The position numbers and the translations under genes were made by a program. A stretch of DNA of 64,000 nucleotides from Antilocapra americana (Eukaryota; Chordata; Mammalia; Artiodactyla; Antilocapridae), in assembly GCA_007570785.1 (NCBI GenBank), contig ML660777.1, positions 7,478,866-7,542,865 of the forward strand, read 5' to 3'. Under the pieces are notes generated by a model. The model ran no database searches and was not told the DNA's origin. It saw only the letters and a program-made list of their open reading frames with translations. Positions 45,973 through 57,144 of this stretch are shown in pieces (position 1 is the first letter of the stretch; the number at the start of each line of letters is the position of its first letter).

Positions 45973-46548
45973 CAGTTCAGTTCAGTTCAGTTCAGTCGCT
46001 CAGTTGTGTTGGACTCTGCGACCCCAAGGACCGCAGCACTCCAGACCTCCCTGCCCATCACTGACTCCCAGAGTCCACCCAAACCCAGGTCCATTGAAAT
46101 GGTGATGCCATCCAGCCATTTTATCCTCTGTCATCCCCTTCTTCTCCTGCCCCCAATCTTTCCCAACATCAGGGTCTTTTCAAATGAGTCAGCTCTTCGC
46201 ATGAGGTGGCCAAAGTATTGGAGTTTCAGCTTCAACATCAGTCCTTCCAATGAATACCCAGGACTGATCCACTTTAGGATGGACTGGTTGGATCTCCTTG
46301 CAGTCCAAGGGATTCTCAAGAGTCTTCTCCAACACCAAAGTTCAAAAGCATCCATTCTTTTGTGCTCAGCTTTCATTATAGTCCAACTATCACATCGATA
46401 CATGATCACTGGAAAAACCATAGCTTTGACTAGATGGACCTTTGCTGGCAAAGTAATGTCTTTGCTTTTGAATATGCTGTATAGGTTGGTCATAACTTTC
46501 CTTCCAAGGAGTAAGCATCTTTTAATTTCATGGCTGCAGTCACCATCT
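45973..46548 (-). mobile_element. BovB LINE 3' fragment with TSD
   Basis: Reverse complement: four GTTCA units, then GGTGATGCCATCCAGCCATT, GTGGCCAAAGTATTGGAGTT and TCCTTGCAGTCCAAGGGATT, ending at TGGCTGCAGTCACCATCTGC. The minus frame 46,131-46,493 keeps the BovB C-terminal MVFPVIMYRCDSWTI region. GCATTATGTT (45,962-45,971) and GCATAATGTT (46,549-46,558) flank it. Confidence 0.95.
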
Positions 46549-46560
46549 GCATAATGTTCA

Positions 46561-46778
46561 CATCCCTCAGATATTTGATTTACTTATATGTCTCTGTGCT
46601 TCTATTAATATAGATAAAAATGACTATTCCCTATTTTTATCAGCTTTTACCTTAAATCAATATTATTATTGATTTATTGTTTTTATTTGATTTTTTATTT
46701 ATTGATTTTATTCATGTATTATCATTGATTTATTATTGATTTTAATCAGACTTTGATTAAATATTATGGTTGAAATAG
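46561..46778. other. AT-rich DNA with ATTGATTTATT repeats
   Basis: The segment 46,660-46,750 is an imperfect repeat of TTATTGATTT units. No gene. Confidence 0.6.
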
Positions 46779-46790
46779 TTCTGCTCCTTG

Positions 46791-47000
46791 CTGTGCTGTG
46801 CTTAGTTGTTTCAGTTGTGTTCAACTCTTTGTAACTATAGACCACAGCCTTATGGACCTCTTGCCTCCAGGCAAGAATACAGGAGTGGGTTGCCATGTCC
46901 TCCCCAGGGGATCTTCCTGACCCAGAGGTCAAGCCCTGGTCTCCTGCTTTTCCTGCATTGCAGGTGGATTCTTTACCATGGAGCCACCAGGGAAGCCCAA
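46791..47000 (-). mobile_element. Bov-tA SINE with 12-bp TSD
   Basis: Reverse complement: GTGCTTAGTTGTTTCAGTTG, AAGAATACAGGAGTGGGTTG, GAGGTCAAGCCCTGGTCTCC and GGAGCCACCAGGGAAGCCCA head. TTCTGCTCCTTG (46,779-46,790) and TTCTACTCCTTG (47,001-47,012) differ at one base. Confidence 0.95.
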
Positions 47001-47012
47001 TTCTACTCCTTG

Positions 47013-48445
47013 GTTTTCTTATTTCAGTTGTCATATGTTCCTTTTCTTAAAATTAGGTTGCTGCATATTCTTTGGAATGCTTCTAGGAGAATAACAATTC
47101 AATATATGTATGTTCCAAACATGCCATGATTTTTAAAAAAATGTGTTGTATTGATGATAAAGAAATATAAATGGTAAACATAATAAAGTAACATATAATC
47201 AGAAACGTTTAGGATGTGATTCTGACTTCATTACGGGAATAATGTAGACCTATTAGAAATTTTTAATCTGATTTTGAAAATATGATATTTCTACTTGGGA
47301 AACTTCTCCTTTATTATTCTTTTTTAAAGAAAAATAGTGACTTTTTAGCCTTTTTGCTCCTCTTGAGTTGATTTCTCAGTATTTCACTGTCAGGAAAAGT
47401 ATTAAATAGGAAACTAATTTTCAGTATTGAAAGGAGATGAAGTCTTCTTTTTTTGATTGGCTTGTGGTATATAAGACATAGCTCTATACACATTACAATT
47501 ATGTAATATCATATCCTTTTCTTCATCCCTTATTACTCTTTAAAAAATAATATCTTCATTAAATGAGAGCACATTGACCTAACAGAAGACAAAAAGAGTA
47601 ATTTCAACTATATGCATACCACAGACAAGAGACTTTTATTGTAAATAGTTTATATTAGAAATCTTTAAAGAAAAGAGATCTATAAATAGTCTGTCTATGC
47701 TACCACCCTGAAATACAAAATAGAATAGCAGTATATTAAAAAAATTAGAATAAGCTACACATCAAAACAATGTGATAAATAATTCTCTCAGAAAAATAAA
47801 TATGCTCTGGAAGCCTGAGTTGTTGTGTATGCATATATTATAGAGTTGTGAAAAAAAATGAACAATGACAACCTAGAAATGACCATCCTCCTTGTATGGA
47901 ATCTAGTATATACAGCAAGCATATGTTCGACTATTCTCTTAAAAGATTCAATACATTGTTTCCTTTCAAGGCACAGGTCACTGTACTTAGTCCCTGCCAT
48001 TCATGTGTCAGCTGTCGTATGTAAAATTTTTCTCACTCTACAGAAACAATCATATCATTTCTCCGTGGGACATAAACCCAAAGAAATCAGATTTCTTTAA
48101 TTAAAATGGGGTGCAAACATTATACATATTCATCTTTCAGCTTGAGTCACTCTTTGGAAAATCTCTGATTCTCCTGAAAACCTTTTGGAAATCTGATACA
48201 AAATAAAAGTATGTGTCTGTATGGAATGCCAGGAAAAGGATGAAGGTGGTACCTCACAGAGGTTGGATCTGGGAGGGGCTGACACTGCTTCTTTACTCCA
48301 GATCTTTGTGTCTCTCTTAGAAGCTCTTTCACTGTCGGTTGAGGTGGTGGATGAAGTGGCAGGCACTACTCTGCTCTACATTCCTAAGCTTTATTACTTT
48401 GCTGAGTACTGTGAAATAGGGAAGCAGATTCAAAGTCTAAAGATT
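47013..48445. other. Unassigned intergenic DNA
   Basis: Mostly AT-rich, with a GC-richer stretch at about 48,220-48,400. Frames there (48,130-48,366 minus; 48,221-48,598 plus, which runs into the next SINE) have no recognisable domain. Confidence 0.45.
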
Positions 48446-48458
48446 CCTTTTCAGTGTA

Positions 48459-48678
48459 TGCATGTGTTTTGTGCTCAGTCATGTCTGACTCTTTGCCAGC
48501 CCGTAGACTGTTGCCTGCCAGGTTACTCTGTCCATGGTAATCTCCAGGCAAGAATACTGGAGCAGATTGCCACTTCCTGCTCCAGGGGATCTTCCTGACA
48601 CAGGAATCTAACCTGAGTCTCTTGAGTCTCCTGCATTGGCAAGCAGATTCTTTACTACTGCATCACTTGGGAAGCCCT
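48459..48678 (-). mobile_element. Bov-tA SINE with 13-bp TSD
   Basis: Reverse complement: GTGCTCAGTCATGTCTGACT, AAGAATACTGGAGCAGATTG, CAGGAATCTAACCTGAGTCT and CATCACTTGGGAAGCCC head. CCTTTTCAGTGTA (48,446-48,458) and CCTTTACAGTGTA (48,679-48,691) differ at one base. Confidence 0.95.
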
Positions 48679-48691
48679 CCTTTACAGTGTA

Positions 48692-49005
48692 CAATAATGT
48701 CTAACATTCTATTTAATTTTTAAAGAAAAAAAAAAAGCAGTGTATATGCTTATCCTAATCATGGGGATCTTTCTCCAGTGGAAAGAGAAGTACTTCCTTA
48801 ACTTCGTAAACACTACAAGGAATTTATTATGGTTTTCGTTGAGCATTCTTTCTGGGTGTATACCTAGAAGATACTAGTTAGAAAATTTATTCTGCATATC
48901 TGGATTCACAGAAGTGGGGAGCTGAAATGAGGAAATAAGGGAGAGAAAAAATAAATTGCTCTTTTTTGACCATATTACCATTCCTTCTCAGGAACATGTC
49001 TGTTT
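48692..49005. other. Unassigned AT-rich DNA
   Basis: Contains an A-run at 48,725-48,736; nothing else recognised. Confidence 0.5.
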
Positions 49006-49108
49006 TTTAGTAACAGCTTAACTGACAGATAGAACACAATTCATCTATTTAAAGTGTATAATTCAACCTTTTTATATATTCAGAGACATGTGCACTGGAA
49101 ACTGTGCT
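49006..49108 (+). mobile_element. Ancient L1 3' UTR fragment
   Basis: TAACAGCTTAACTGACAGAT, TCATCTATTTAAAGTGTATA and ATTCAGAGACATGTGCA follow the order of an L1M-type 3' UTR segment. Short and diverged. Confidence 0.55.
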
Positions 49109-49620
49109 GTCATGTTTCAATTTCTGGAGGGGACCACCCTTTTAGCCGCTGGCAAGTTGATTTCATAGGGCAGCTTCCTCTGTGGGTAATACCTGCTTCG
49201 CCAGCCACTGTGTGTGTGAATACTTTGAAGGGCCAACTGCTTGCTCCAACCACCAGGAACAGCTCTCCAGAGCAAGTAACTCTTTTCTAAGTGTATCTTG
49301 CCCCCATTTCGCCTCCTGACATTGTTGACCCAGATCAAGGATCTCATTTTACTGCACATATAACATAGCACTGGGCTCTCCAACAGGGTATCCAGTGGAA
49401 CTTGCATCCTCCATATGGGTCTCTGGCTTTACTGAACAGCACAGTGCTTGCTTTTTAAGTTACAGGTTAGTAGATGGACTCTTTAATGGACTGTCATGCT
49501 ACCAGGGGCACTTACCTCTCTAAACTCAGCCATGTAAGCCATCTCACACCAACTGGGCTCACCTAACCATGTTGCCTTCGATTGCTATTGAGTGGAATCT
49601 GATGTTTTCATCTATAGAAT
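49109..49620 (+). pseudogene. Endogenous retrovirus pol (integrase) remnant
   Basis: Two parts of a retroviral integrase core are recognisable in sense orientation. RWQVDFIGQLP at about 49,144-49,177 carries the first catalytic Asp context. DQGSHFTAH at about 49,333-49,359, followed by HWALQQGIQWN and HPPYGS, carries the second Asp region. The two lie in different frames, a stop falls just after the second motif, and the segment between is shortened. No LTRs, gag or env were identified next to it. The motifs fit an ERV of ERVL/ERV3-like type, but class assignment is inference. Confidence 0.75.
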
Positions 49621-49652
49621 AGAATTATTTACATATTTCCCAATAATTTGGA

Positions 49653-49878
49653 GTCCTTTTATCTGGTGACTCAGACAGTAAAGAATCTGCCTGCAATGCA
49701 GGACAGCTGGGTTTGATCCTGGGATCAGTCAGGAAGATCCCCTGGAGAAAGGAATGGCAACCCACTCCAGTATTCTTGCCTGGAGAATTCCATGGACAGA
49801 GGAGCCTGGCAGGCTTCAGTCCATGGGGTCATAAAAGTGTCAGACACAACTGAGCTACTAACACTTTCTTTTTCACTT
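49653..49878 (+). mobile_element. Bov-tA SINE
   Basis: Sense copy: TCCTTTTATCTGGTGACTCA head, GGGTTTGATCCTGGGATCAG, GGAATGGCAACCCACTCCAG, CATGGACAGAGGAGCCTGGC and an ACTTTCTTTTTCACTTTA tail. No clear TSD. Confidence 0.93.
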
Positions 49879-50514
49879 TAGACATTTGAAATTTCAATAC
49901 TCAAAATGTTTCTTAATACCACAAAAAATGATGGGACAAACTTAAGAGTAAAGGTGAATTGGTTTTGCCATCCAGTTAGAAAAAAGCTATCTAACTTGAT
50001 TTACATTTTTATTACTTAAAATTACACGTTGAACATATTTGGAGGGGAATTAAGACTTTCTGGTCTAAGAAACAACAACAAAAAAATTGTTTTTAAATGC
50101 CTATCAGAATGTGTGTCTTACCCTGATTCTAACAGCTCTCCTGAGGAGAGAAACTTAGAACTGTTCTGATCTAGGGACATGATTGCTTTAAATAACAGAT
50201 GGTGTGATGTGACACATAGCAGTGAAGCATGTCAACTTTAGAATATGAATTAAGAATGTAGGAAAGGATTTCTTGAGCAAATAGTAATGGGAGTGAGCAG
50301 CTACTGGTATAAAGAGGAGCTATGAATATTTTACATAGAAGTAGTCTCAGGATGTTTATTTTCTTTATTTTTAAAAAATATTTAATTAAATAATGTCATT
50401 TCCATGGTAAATCTACATAACTGGCTAAAAACACACCTGAAGATGAAGGCTGGTATTTTTCTGGTGCTAATAAAAAATTATCAAGAGAGAAAGCATCTGA
50501 CATAGACATCAGAA
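49879..50514. other. Unassigned AT-rich DNA
   Basis: No gene or repeat recognised. Confidence 0.5.
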
Positions 50515-51270
50515 GGGGGTAGAAAGAGTACCCGCCTCATTGGTTTAAGCAGGGCCTTATATACTTCTCAACTGGCTGCTGAGAATAGATAAAAAGAATA
50601 ACCTCAAGGTCGTAAGAGCTTTTCTTTTACCAGACCCTTTCACAAGGCATACATCCTGAGATAACTTTGGCACAAGATTAGCCAGGGAGAACGGATTCCG
50701 GGGCAACATGTCTCTGGGTGAGATATACTGTTGCTGTGTATTCAGGGGTACTCCTCTTGAGAAACAGGTCCCCAGCCAAGATTTGTTACAATTATAATCA
50801 TAGAACTTAAGAAAAGCATTTCCATAAGTAAGACATTGTGCTGTGTGAGCATTAGTTCCGGACCTAAAGAAGGGCCAGTTCTCAGGTGAGAAACTGTTGC
50901 GCAAGGCTTAAGGAAAGCATGAGGCAGAATGTTCACCTTCTCCTTCAAGGGCCCTAAGCTTTAACTCTCATAGGTCTCCTTGACTTACTCTCTTGTTATG
51001 GAAACCTCACCTCATCAGCCAGGGCAGGAATTGCTGCATCCAAGAGTCTCCAAACCATAAATGGGAGCTGAATAAGTGAAGGGATCACCCACTTCTTGCC
51101 ACTTCTACTTGGAACTTAGTCTCATCAACAGACAGCTGGGAGCAAGATGAGAAAACCTAATGTTCTCCCTTGCAAGAAAACAGACCTCTGACTGGGAGAT
51201 GGGTGGAGATGGAACCCTTGGTTCTTAATTGAAACAATGTGGAGTTGAATCTTCATCCTTTTTGTTGGGG
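50515..51270. other. GC-richer block, possible ERV LTR-derived sequence
   Basis: A 750-bp stretch that differs in texture from the AT-rich flanks and lacks SINE or LINE signatures. Phrases such as GATAACTTTGGCACAAGATT, GGGGCAACATGTCTCTGGG and TAGTTCCGGACCTAAAGAAG recall ruminant ERV LTR-like repeats, but I cannot name the family or show terminal TG...CA with a TSD. Its longest frame (50,557-50,904 minus, 115 codons) has no recognisable domain. Confidence 0.4.
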
Positions 51271-53399
51271 GAAGAAAAGTAGGGGTTTGGTTCAAATGTC
51301 ACAGAATGTCTTAATTCTTACCAAATTTTGTTCATTTATTTAAATATATATTTATTTAGTGTATTTTTAGGGCCATTTTCAGACACTTTGGTTGTTGTCA
51401 TTTTCAGTTAGTTCTCAACAGTTTCATTGATGAATTGGTCTCTGGAGCTCATCATGTTATCATGTCAGAAGTAGCTTCCTCATGTCTGTTTTTAAGTCTT
51501 CTCCCATATGTCTATTCTTCTCAAGCTGTGATAGCCATAACCTGAGGGTAATCTGTGGTATTCCATGGAGTTTGGCAGAGCATGGGATAAACTTGGAGTA
51601 TCTGCCTTCTCTTGATGTAATCCACATATGTATAGGGAGAAATATTTATATTAATACAATGACATTATAGTGATAACATATGTAAATGAGATGGATTTTA
51701 ACATAAAACTTGATCGTTTGAGGAACTCTCCAGTAATGAGCTACCTGGAGCAATACCTCCAGGCTCTTAACATAAGCTTGCATTTTCTTGTAGAATCTGC
51801 AGTGGGCATTTGCCAAGTGACCTTTCTGTTGTTAGGCAAAGGATGAATTTTAGTACAGAATTTGGCAAACAACACATGGAAAATAAAATTGTCTGTGACC
51901 TGTGAGGATATCTACCTAAAAATCCCCAAGATTTTCTTGCTTGAAATTATATATTAAACAATATTATACACATAGCATGATGCATAATTAAACTAAAGGA
52001 TGGAGCTTCTTCTTCAAGGGTCTTGTAATTGAATTGGGAGCATGACAAAAGCAGTGTATTCTTTTTTCAATTTGAATTAAAATGTAAAACATATCAGTGT
52101 AATATAAATATACGCAATTTAACACAACAAAAAAAGATCCTTTAATGATTCAGTTCTAGTTGAAAAAAAAAAAAAACTGTATTAGATGTAAGCCCTCCTC
52201 TTTGCCCTCTACTTCTATTGAGATGTCCTTCTCAATCGCTCTTAATCTTTCTATATTTTTTCTTCTTTCCCCTTAAGATTTGACTATGCAACTTTTTATG
52301 CTCACATCATTTTAACTGCATTCTCAAGGCTAATTATTCCCAAAAGAACATCTCTAATCTTGTCCTTTCTATCTCCCTTCCTTCCACCAATCTAATTACA
52401 TAGAGTGTTGTGTTCCAGAAAAATACTGACAGATCATTTTCCCAGTTGAGTTCCCCAACTATTAAAATGAATCTCAACCCTCACTTTCATTTCCTCCAAC
52501 TATTGACTCTAGTGCTGAATTTAACACAGCCTCTAAAATGAAAGTGTGCTAACGATTCCAGGGAACTATAAAACATGAAAATTACAAATATTTCAATATA
52601 CTGCCAAGAGAACATAATACAGTACTCAGTGTATTGCCACTTGACAAATAGTTTTAGACTTTTAGGGTTTCTTATGAAGCTAAGATTAGTAGTTTGAAGT
52701 GCTGTAATAGAATATCATGTACCTTCCTAATTTATCTTCAAGATACACAAATCATCAGGAAAAAATCTGTTTCCAAGACATTGATTGTAAAATATGTTCC
52801 TGCTGTGTTAAGAGAGAGTAGAATATTTTCCTGCTTGCCAGTTACCTTAGTTGTTATCTTATCTTTGATATTATATCATCTTTTTCACAAATACATTTCT
52901 CAACCTGAGTATTGACCATCACATTATTTCTTGTTACACATATCCAAAAAGGTACAAATTCCACTAGGTGATTTCTGCTGTTTTTCCTTTAATTGATGTT
53001 TTGATAAAAATCATTTTGGACTGAAGTGCTGAATCCATTTTCAAGGGTTCCAGCTTATCTATGGAAACCTGTGACACCCCTACTTCCTAACTAAACCCCA
53101 AATAAAAATATTTACAACTTATGCATTAGGTTTCTTGAAGATGAGTTCAAATTAGAAATCTTCCACAGCAATATTAGTTATTAGCTGTAATATGTAACAA
53201 GTAAGTCTTTAACACAAAAATTAAATATTTTTTAATTATACAATCTATCTGATTTAAAATGGCATCCACAAAGGATAAATAGGTGCTAAGTCATACTCAG
53301 CTGTTAAAATATCAATCCCATGTTTGCTGGCTATACGGATTTGAATAAAAAGAAAACCCTACAGTCAGGTGTTATATTCCTCGTCAAAATGAATATAAT
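51271..53399. other. Unassigned intergenic DNA
   Basis: About 2.1 kb without supported genes. An A-run lies at 52,161-52,173. A 73-codon frame at 52,694-52,915 has a hydrophobic C-terminus but no similarity that I recognise. Confidence 0.5.
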
Positions 53400-53492
53400 A
53401 AAAAAGCATGACATTCATGAGATTACTTTAAACATTAAATGTGATAATGCCTATAAAGTGAACACTTGGTATATATTGAGTTTTAGCTATCA
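53400..53492 (+). repeat. MIR SINE remnant
   Basis: TTAAACATTAAATGTGATAA, TGCCTATAAAGTGAACAC and TTGGTATATATTGAGTTTTAGC match the 3' part of MIR (TTAAATGAGATAATG, AAAGCGCTTAG, TAAGCGCTCAATAAATG order). Confidence 0.6.
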
Positions 53493-54069
53493 AGAATGAA
53501 AATGTCAGGTTCTTTACCATGTAGTAGTTATCATTTTTATAAGTGTAAGTTATTATTTCATGTTAGTTTCACAATTTAAAAAGAAATAAGTGAAGTTAAA
53601 TAATACAGTAGTGCTGTGGCCATTCAGATAGTAACATCTGAGCTGAAATAGGATCAGGCTGAGTCAGAAAACTCAACCATTATAATCTACTGAGTATAAT
53701 CAAGAGCCCATAATATCTGAAAATAGCAGGAGGGGTTTGATTTAAGCACTTTTACTTAAGAACTCTTCAGGAGTTCAGCTGATTTTCTTCCCTTTTGCCA
53801 GAAAACAAAAATTCTTTTCTTCCTCTTCACTAATGGGGTAAACATACTGAGCTTTTTTTTTTTTTAAATTAGACACTGCAAGTAGAAGTCTTTTGCTCTA
53901 TAAACTTTTCAAGAGCCTAAAAGGACACTTGAGATTGTGAGGAAAAACAAATTTATTGACCCTAAAATATTAGAATACACATACCAACTCAGTATTAATA
54001 TATGTTGAAATCCACACACAAAAATAATCCAGTAATCTCTTTAATATTTCTCTCTCATATCATGTAAGG
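53493..54069. other. Unassigned AT-rich DNA
   Basis: Holds a T-run at 53,854-53,865; otherwise nothing recognised. Confidence 0.5.
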
Positions 54070-54204
54070 AGGTTGGGAAGATCCCCTGGAGAAGGAAAAG
54101 GCTACCCACTCCAGTATTCTGGCCTGGAGAACTCCATGGACTGTGTAGTCCATGGAGTGGCAAGGAGTAAGAAGACATGACTGAGTGACTTTCACTTTCA
54201 CTTT
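54070..54204 (+). mobile_element. Bov-tA SINE, 5'-truncated
   Basis: Starts at GGTTGGGAAGATCCCCTGGA, without the tRNA-like head, and runs to GACTGAGTGACTTTCACTTT. It is followed 13 bp later by another Bov-tA in the same direction. Confidence 0.92.
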
Positions 54205-54217
54205 TCATGAATTATTT

Positions 54218-54434
54218 GGGGCTTCCTTGGTGGCTCAATGGTAAATAATCCTCCTGTCAATGCAGGAGATGCAAGTTTGACCCCTGGGATGGGAATAACC
54301 CCTGAAAAAGAAAATGGCAAACCACTCCTGTATTCTTGCCTGGGAAATCTCATGGACAAAGGAGCCTGGCAGGCTATAGTCCATAGGGTCACAAAAGAGC
54401 TCGACCTGACTTTGCAACTAAACAACAACAAAAA
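54218..54434 (+). mobile_element. Bov-tA SINE
   Basis: Sense copy: GGGGCTTCCTTGGTGGCTCA head, AGTTTGACCCCTGGGATGGG, AATGGCAAACCACTCCTGTA, CATGGACAAAGGAGCCTGGC and an AACAACAACAAAAA tail. Confidence 0.94.
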
Positions 54435-54577
54435 TGGATGTATTTAGTGTGAGTCTCAGGAAGATGGAGATAATATTAATCTGTGTGGACCCTGCTAAAG
54501 GAAGATGTATTGCGGCCTGAAAAGTTATTCAAACCACCCACTCCACCACCAAGGATTGCTTAAGGGGAACTAGCAAT
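54435..54577. other. Unassigned DNA between SINE and BovB
   Basis: Short interval with nothing recognised. Confidence 0.4.
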
Positions 54578-54588
54578 AGTCCTTAAAT

Positions 54589-55274
54589 TTGTTGCTTAGT
54601 CACTAAGTTGTGTCTGACTCTTTGCAACCCCATGGACTGCAGCACACTGTGGAAAGGCTTCCCTATCCATCACTGTCTCCCTGAGTTTGCTCAAATTCAT
54701 GTCCACTTAGTGGGTGATGCCATCCAACCATCTCATCTTCCATTGCCCCTTTCTCCTCCTGCTCTCAGTCTTTCCCAGCCCAGGGTCTTTTCCAATGAGT
54801 CAGCCCTTCACAGCAGGTGACCAAAGTATTGGAGCTTCAGCTTCAGCTTCCAATGAATATTCAGGGTTGATTTCTTTTAGGATTGACTGGTTTGATCTCC
54901 TCACAATTCAAGGGATTCTGAAGAGTCTTCTCCAACACCAGAATTCAAAAGTATCAATTCTTCAGCATTCATCCTTTCTTGTGGTCCAACTCTCACATCT
55001 GTACATGACTACTAGAAAAACCGTATCTTTGACTAGTTAAACCTTTGTCTGAAAATGATGTCTCTGCTTTTTAATACACTGTTTGTCATAGGTTTTCTTC
55101 CAAGGAGTTATTGTCTTTTAATTTTGTGACTGCAGTCATTGTCCGCAGTGATTTTGGAGCCCAAGTAAACAAAATCTGCCACTGTTTTCACTTTGTCCCC
55201 ATCTATTTGCCATGAAGTGATGGAATCAGATGCCATGATCTTAGTTTTTTGAATGTTGAGTTTTAATGTTATAA
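54589..55274 (-). mobile_element. BovB LINE 3' fragment with 11-bp TSD
   Basis: Reverse complement from a decayed 3' end (TTGCTTAGTCACTAAGTTGT) through GATGCCATCCAACCATCTCA, ACCAAAGTATTGGAGCTTCA, TAGGATTGACTGGTTTGATC and TGCAGTCATTGTCCGCAGTG to TTTTTGAATGTTGAGTTTTA. AGTCCTTAAAT (54,578-54,588) and AATCCTTAAAT (55,275-55,285) flank it with one mismatch. About 8 bp of filler lies at the 5' end. Non-coding. Confidence 0.94.
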
Positions 55275-55404
55275 AATCCTTAAATACAGCCACCCACATT
55301 TTTTACTTCCAGTTTTCTTTTCTGTCAGGTCTTTAAATGTTAGAATGTTACTTTCTCCTCAGTACTGTCTTCTGATTAGAAAACAAACAAACACAATTCA
55401 AACC

Positions 55405-55570
55405 TCAAAACTTCATTTAGATATAATTGGCAAATACTAAATGACATATGTTTAAAATGTAAAGTTTGGTAGGTTTTGACTTATACTTGTGACACCCCCA
55501 CCCTGTCATCTTTTTGCTTTTGCCCTGAATTTTCTTCTCCTTTAGAGTCATCATCAACATTCATTTATAA
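55405..55570 (+). mobile_element. Ancient L1 3' UTR fragment
   Basis: TTTAGATATAATTGGCAAAT, TTTAAAATGTAAAGTTTGGT and AGGTTTTGACTTATACTTGT follow an L1M 3' UTR order. Diverged; limits rough. Confidence 0.6.
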
Positions 55571-55681
55571 TCTATACTACCCTGTCTTAGTGTTTTAAAT
55601 GGGCCTCAAAAACATCACCACACTCCAGTTGTTCCAGTCATCATCAACACCACTAAATAAGCAGAGAGTTTTTAAATTATT

Positions 55682-55802
55682 TGGAGAAGGAAATGGCAAC
55701 CCACTCCAGTATTCTTGCCTGGAGAATTCCCTGGACAGAGGAGCCTGGTCTCATGGGGTCACAAAGAGTTGGACATGACCGAGTGACAAACACTTTCACA
55801 CT
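55682..55802 (+). mobile_element. Bov-tA SINE, 5'-truncated, with TSD
   Basis: Starts at TGGAGAAGGAAATGGCAACC and runs through TTGCCTGGAGAATTCCCTGG to GACCGAGTGACAAACACTTT. A small deletion removes the GGCTACAGTCC part. TTAAATTATT (55,672-55,681) and TTCAATTATT (55,803-55,812) match at 9 of 10 positions. Confidence 0.93.
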
Positions 55803-55940
55803 TTCAATTATTATAGTAGCTTGCTCTTTTATCATGTAGATAAACATCTTTTAAACTTATAGAGCAAGTATGTTTTGTGGCTGTGTTTTGTGTATCCTTC
55901 AAATAAGCTGTCTTCTCTTGTACTTTGTTTCTTCTGGAGA

Positions 55941-56162
55941 CATATGTGTTAAGTCTCTTCAGTTGTGCCTGATGCTTTGTGACCTTATGGACTATAGCCC
56001 TGCCAGGCTCTTTTGTCCATGGGATTCTCCAGGCACGAATACTGGATTGGCTTTCCACCTCCTCTTTCAGAGTATCTTCCTGACTCAGGGATTGAACCCA
56101 CATTTCTTAGGTCTCTTGCATTGGCAGATGGGTTCTTTACCACTAGTGACACCTCAGAAGCC
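55941..56162 (-). mobile_element. Bov-tA SINE
   Basis: Reverse complement: GTGTTAAGTCTCTTCAGTTG, GCACGAATACTGGATTGGCT, GACTCAGGGATTGAACCCAC and GTGACACCTCAGAAGCC head. The short match CTGGAGA flanks it (55,934-55,940 and 56,163-56,169). Confidence 0.93.
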
Positions 56163-56169
56163 CTGGAGA

Positions 56170-56930
56170 GATAGCTGCAAGGGAATTTTTAAGTCTATTG
56201 TGGATCCTGGGTGAGAAGTGATTCTAGCTGGGGACATTCAGAGGCAAGGGATGCTACAGTGAGATGGAGAAAGGAATAACAAGGAAATGAAATGAGACTT
56301 TTTCACCAGGCTTGTGGGTATGTGTTTAGTTTCCAGTAAAGGGCTGTTACACTGAAAGATGAAATTCTTAACAGCGTTTGGTTAGGAGAGGGTTGGAGGT
56401 TCAATAACTTTCCCATGAGGCACTATCCTTGCCCAGTTTCACACCGAAATTGATGGGGAACGTATGAACAAGCTAGGAGCACTTTATGATACCTGTATTC
56501 CCCAGATCTGGAGTGTTATTTTGCATATCATAGAAGATGTTTCCTACTGATTTTGGAGGAAGAATTGTAAACTAGTATTACACTCAATTTCCAGGGATGT
56601 ATGAGAGAATGCTTCTTCCAGACAATACTGTGAAGATTGCCTTTTACTAACAGTAACCTCGTAAGGATTGAGTTCCAATGTTGGCTTATTTTGTCTTCCA
56701 ACTATATTGAATAATTGTCTTTCCCAACTGGGACTGTGCTTCCAGTATATAAATCAGTGCTAGCCCAATATTGTCTGAGGCTCTTAGATCAAGACCATGA
56801 ATATTGTAGATCCAGTGCATTTTCTTTTAAAGATTCAGTTTGTATAATCTTCCTTATATGGTAAGCCATATTCAGCTATCACACAGATCCAAGAAGGAGA
56901 GCTCACATTTGAAAAGTCTGATACTTTTTC

Positions 56931-56935
<5 letters not shown>
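56170..56935. other. Unassigned intergenic DNA
   Basis: No gene found. Composition is close to average for part of it (56,200-56,480), with no domain-bearing frame. Confidence 0.5.

Positions 56936-56980
<45 letters not shown>
56936..56980. repeat. (TA)n microsatellite
   Basis: Forty-five bases of uninterrupted alternating TA. Likely length-variable and difficult to assemble. Confidence 0.99.
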
Positions 56981-56982
<2 letters not shown>

Positions 56983-57144
56983 CTCTCAAGCCTTCAGAAA
57001 ACCAGGTGTACAGGCCTTGGATTATGAAGTGTGTCCAGCAATAAACACTGAATAAGTTTTTGAATTTTGGCGACTATAGTACATGAAAATTAGTAAGAGA
57101 ATCTATACAAAATTATTGGACTATTAAGACAAAAAATCTGGGAT

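Noticed and set aside
50557..50904. 115-codon minus frame
   Set aside because: Lies inside the possible LTR block, contains no recognisable motif, and overlaps another frame of equal quality.
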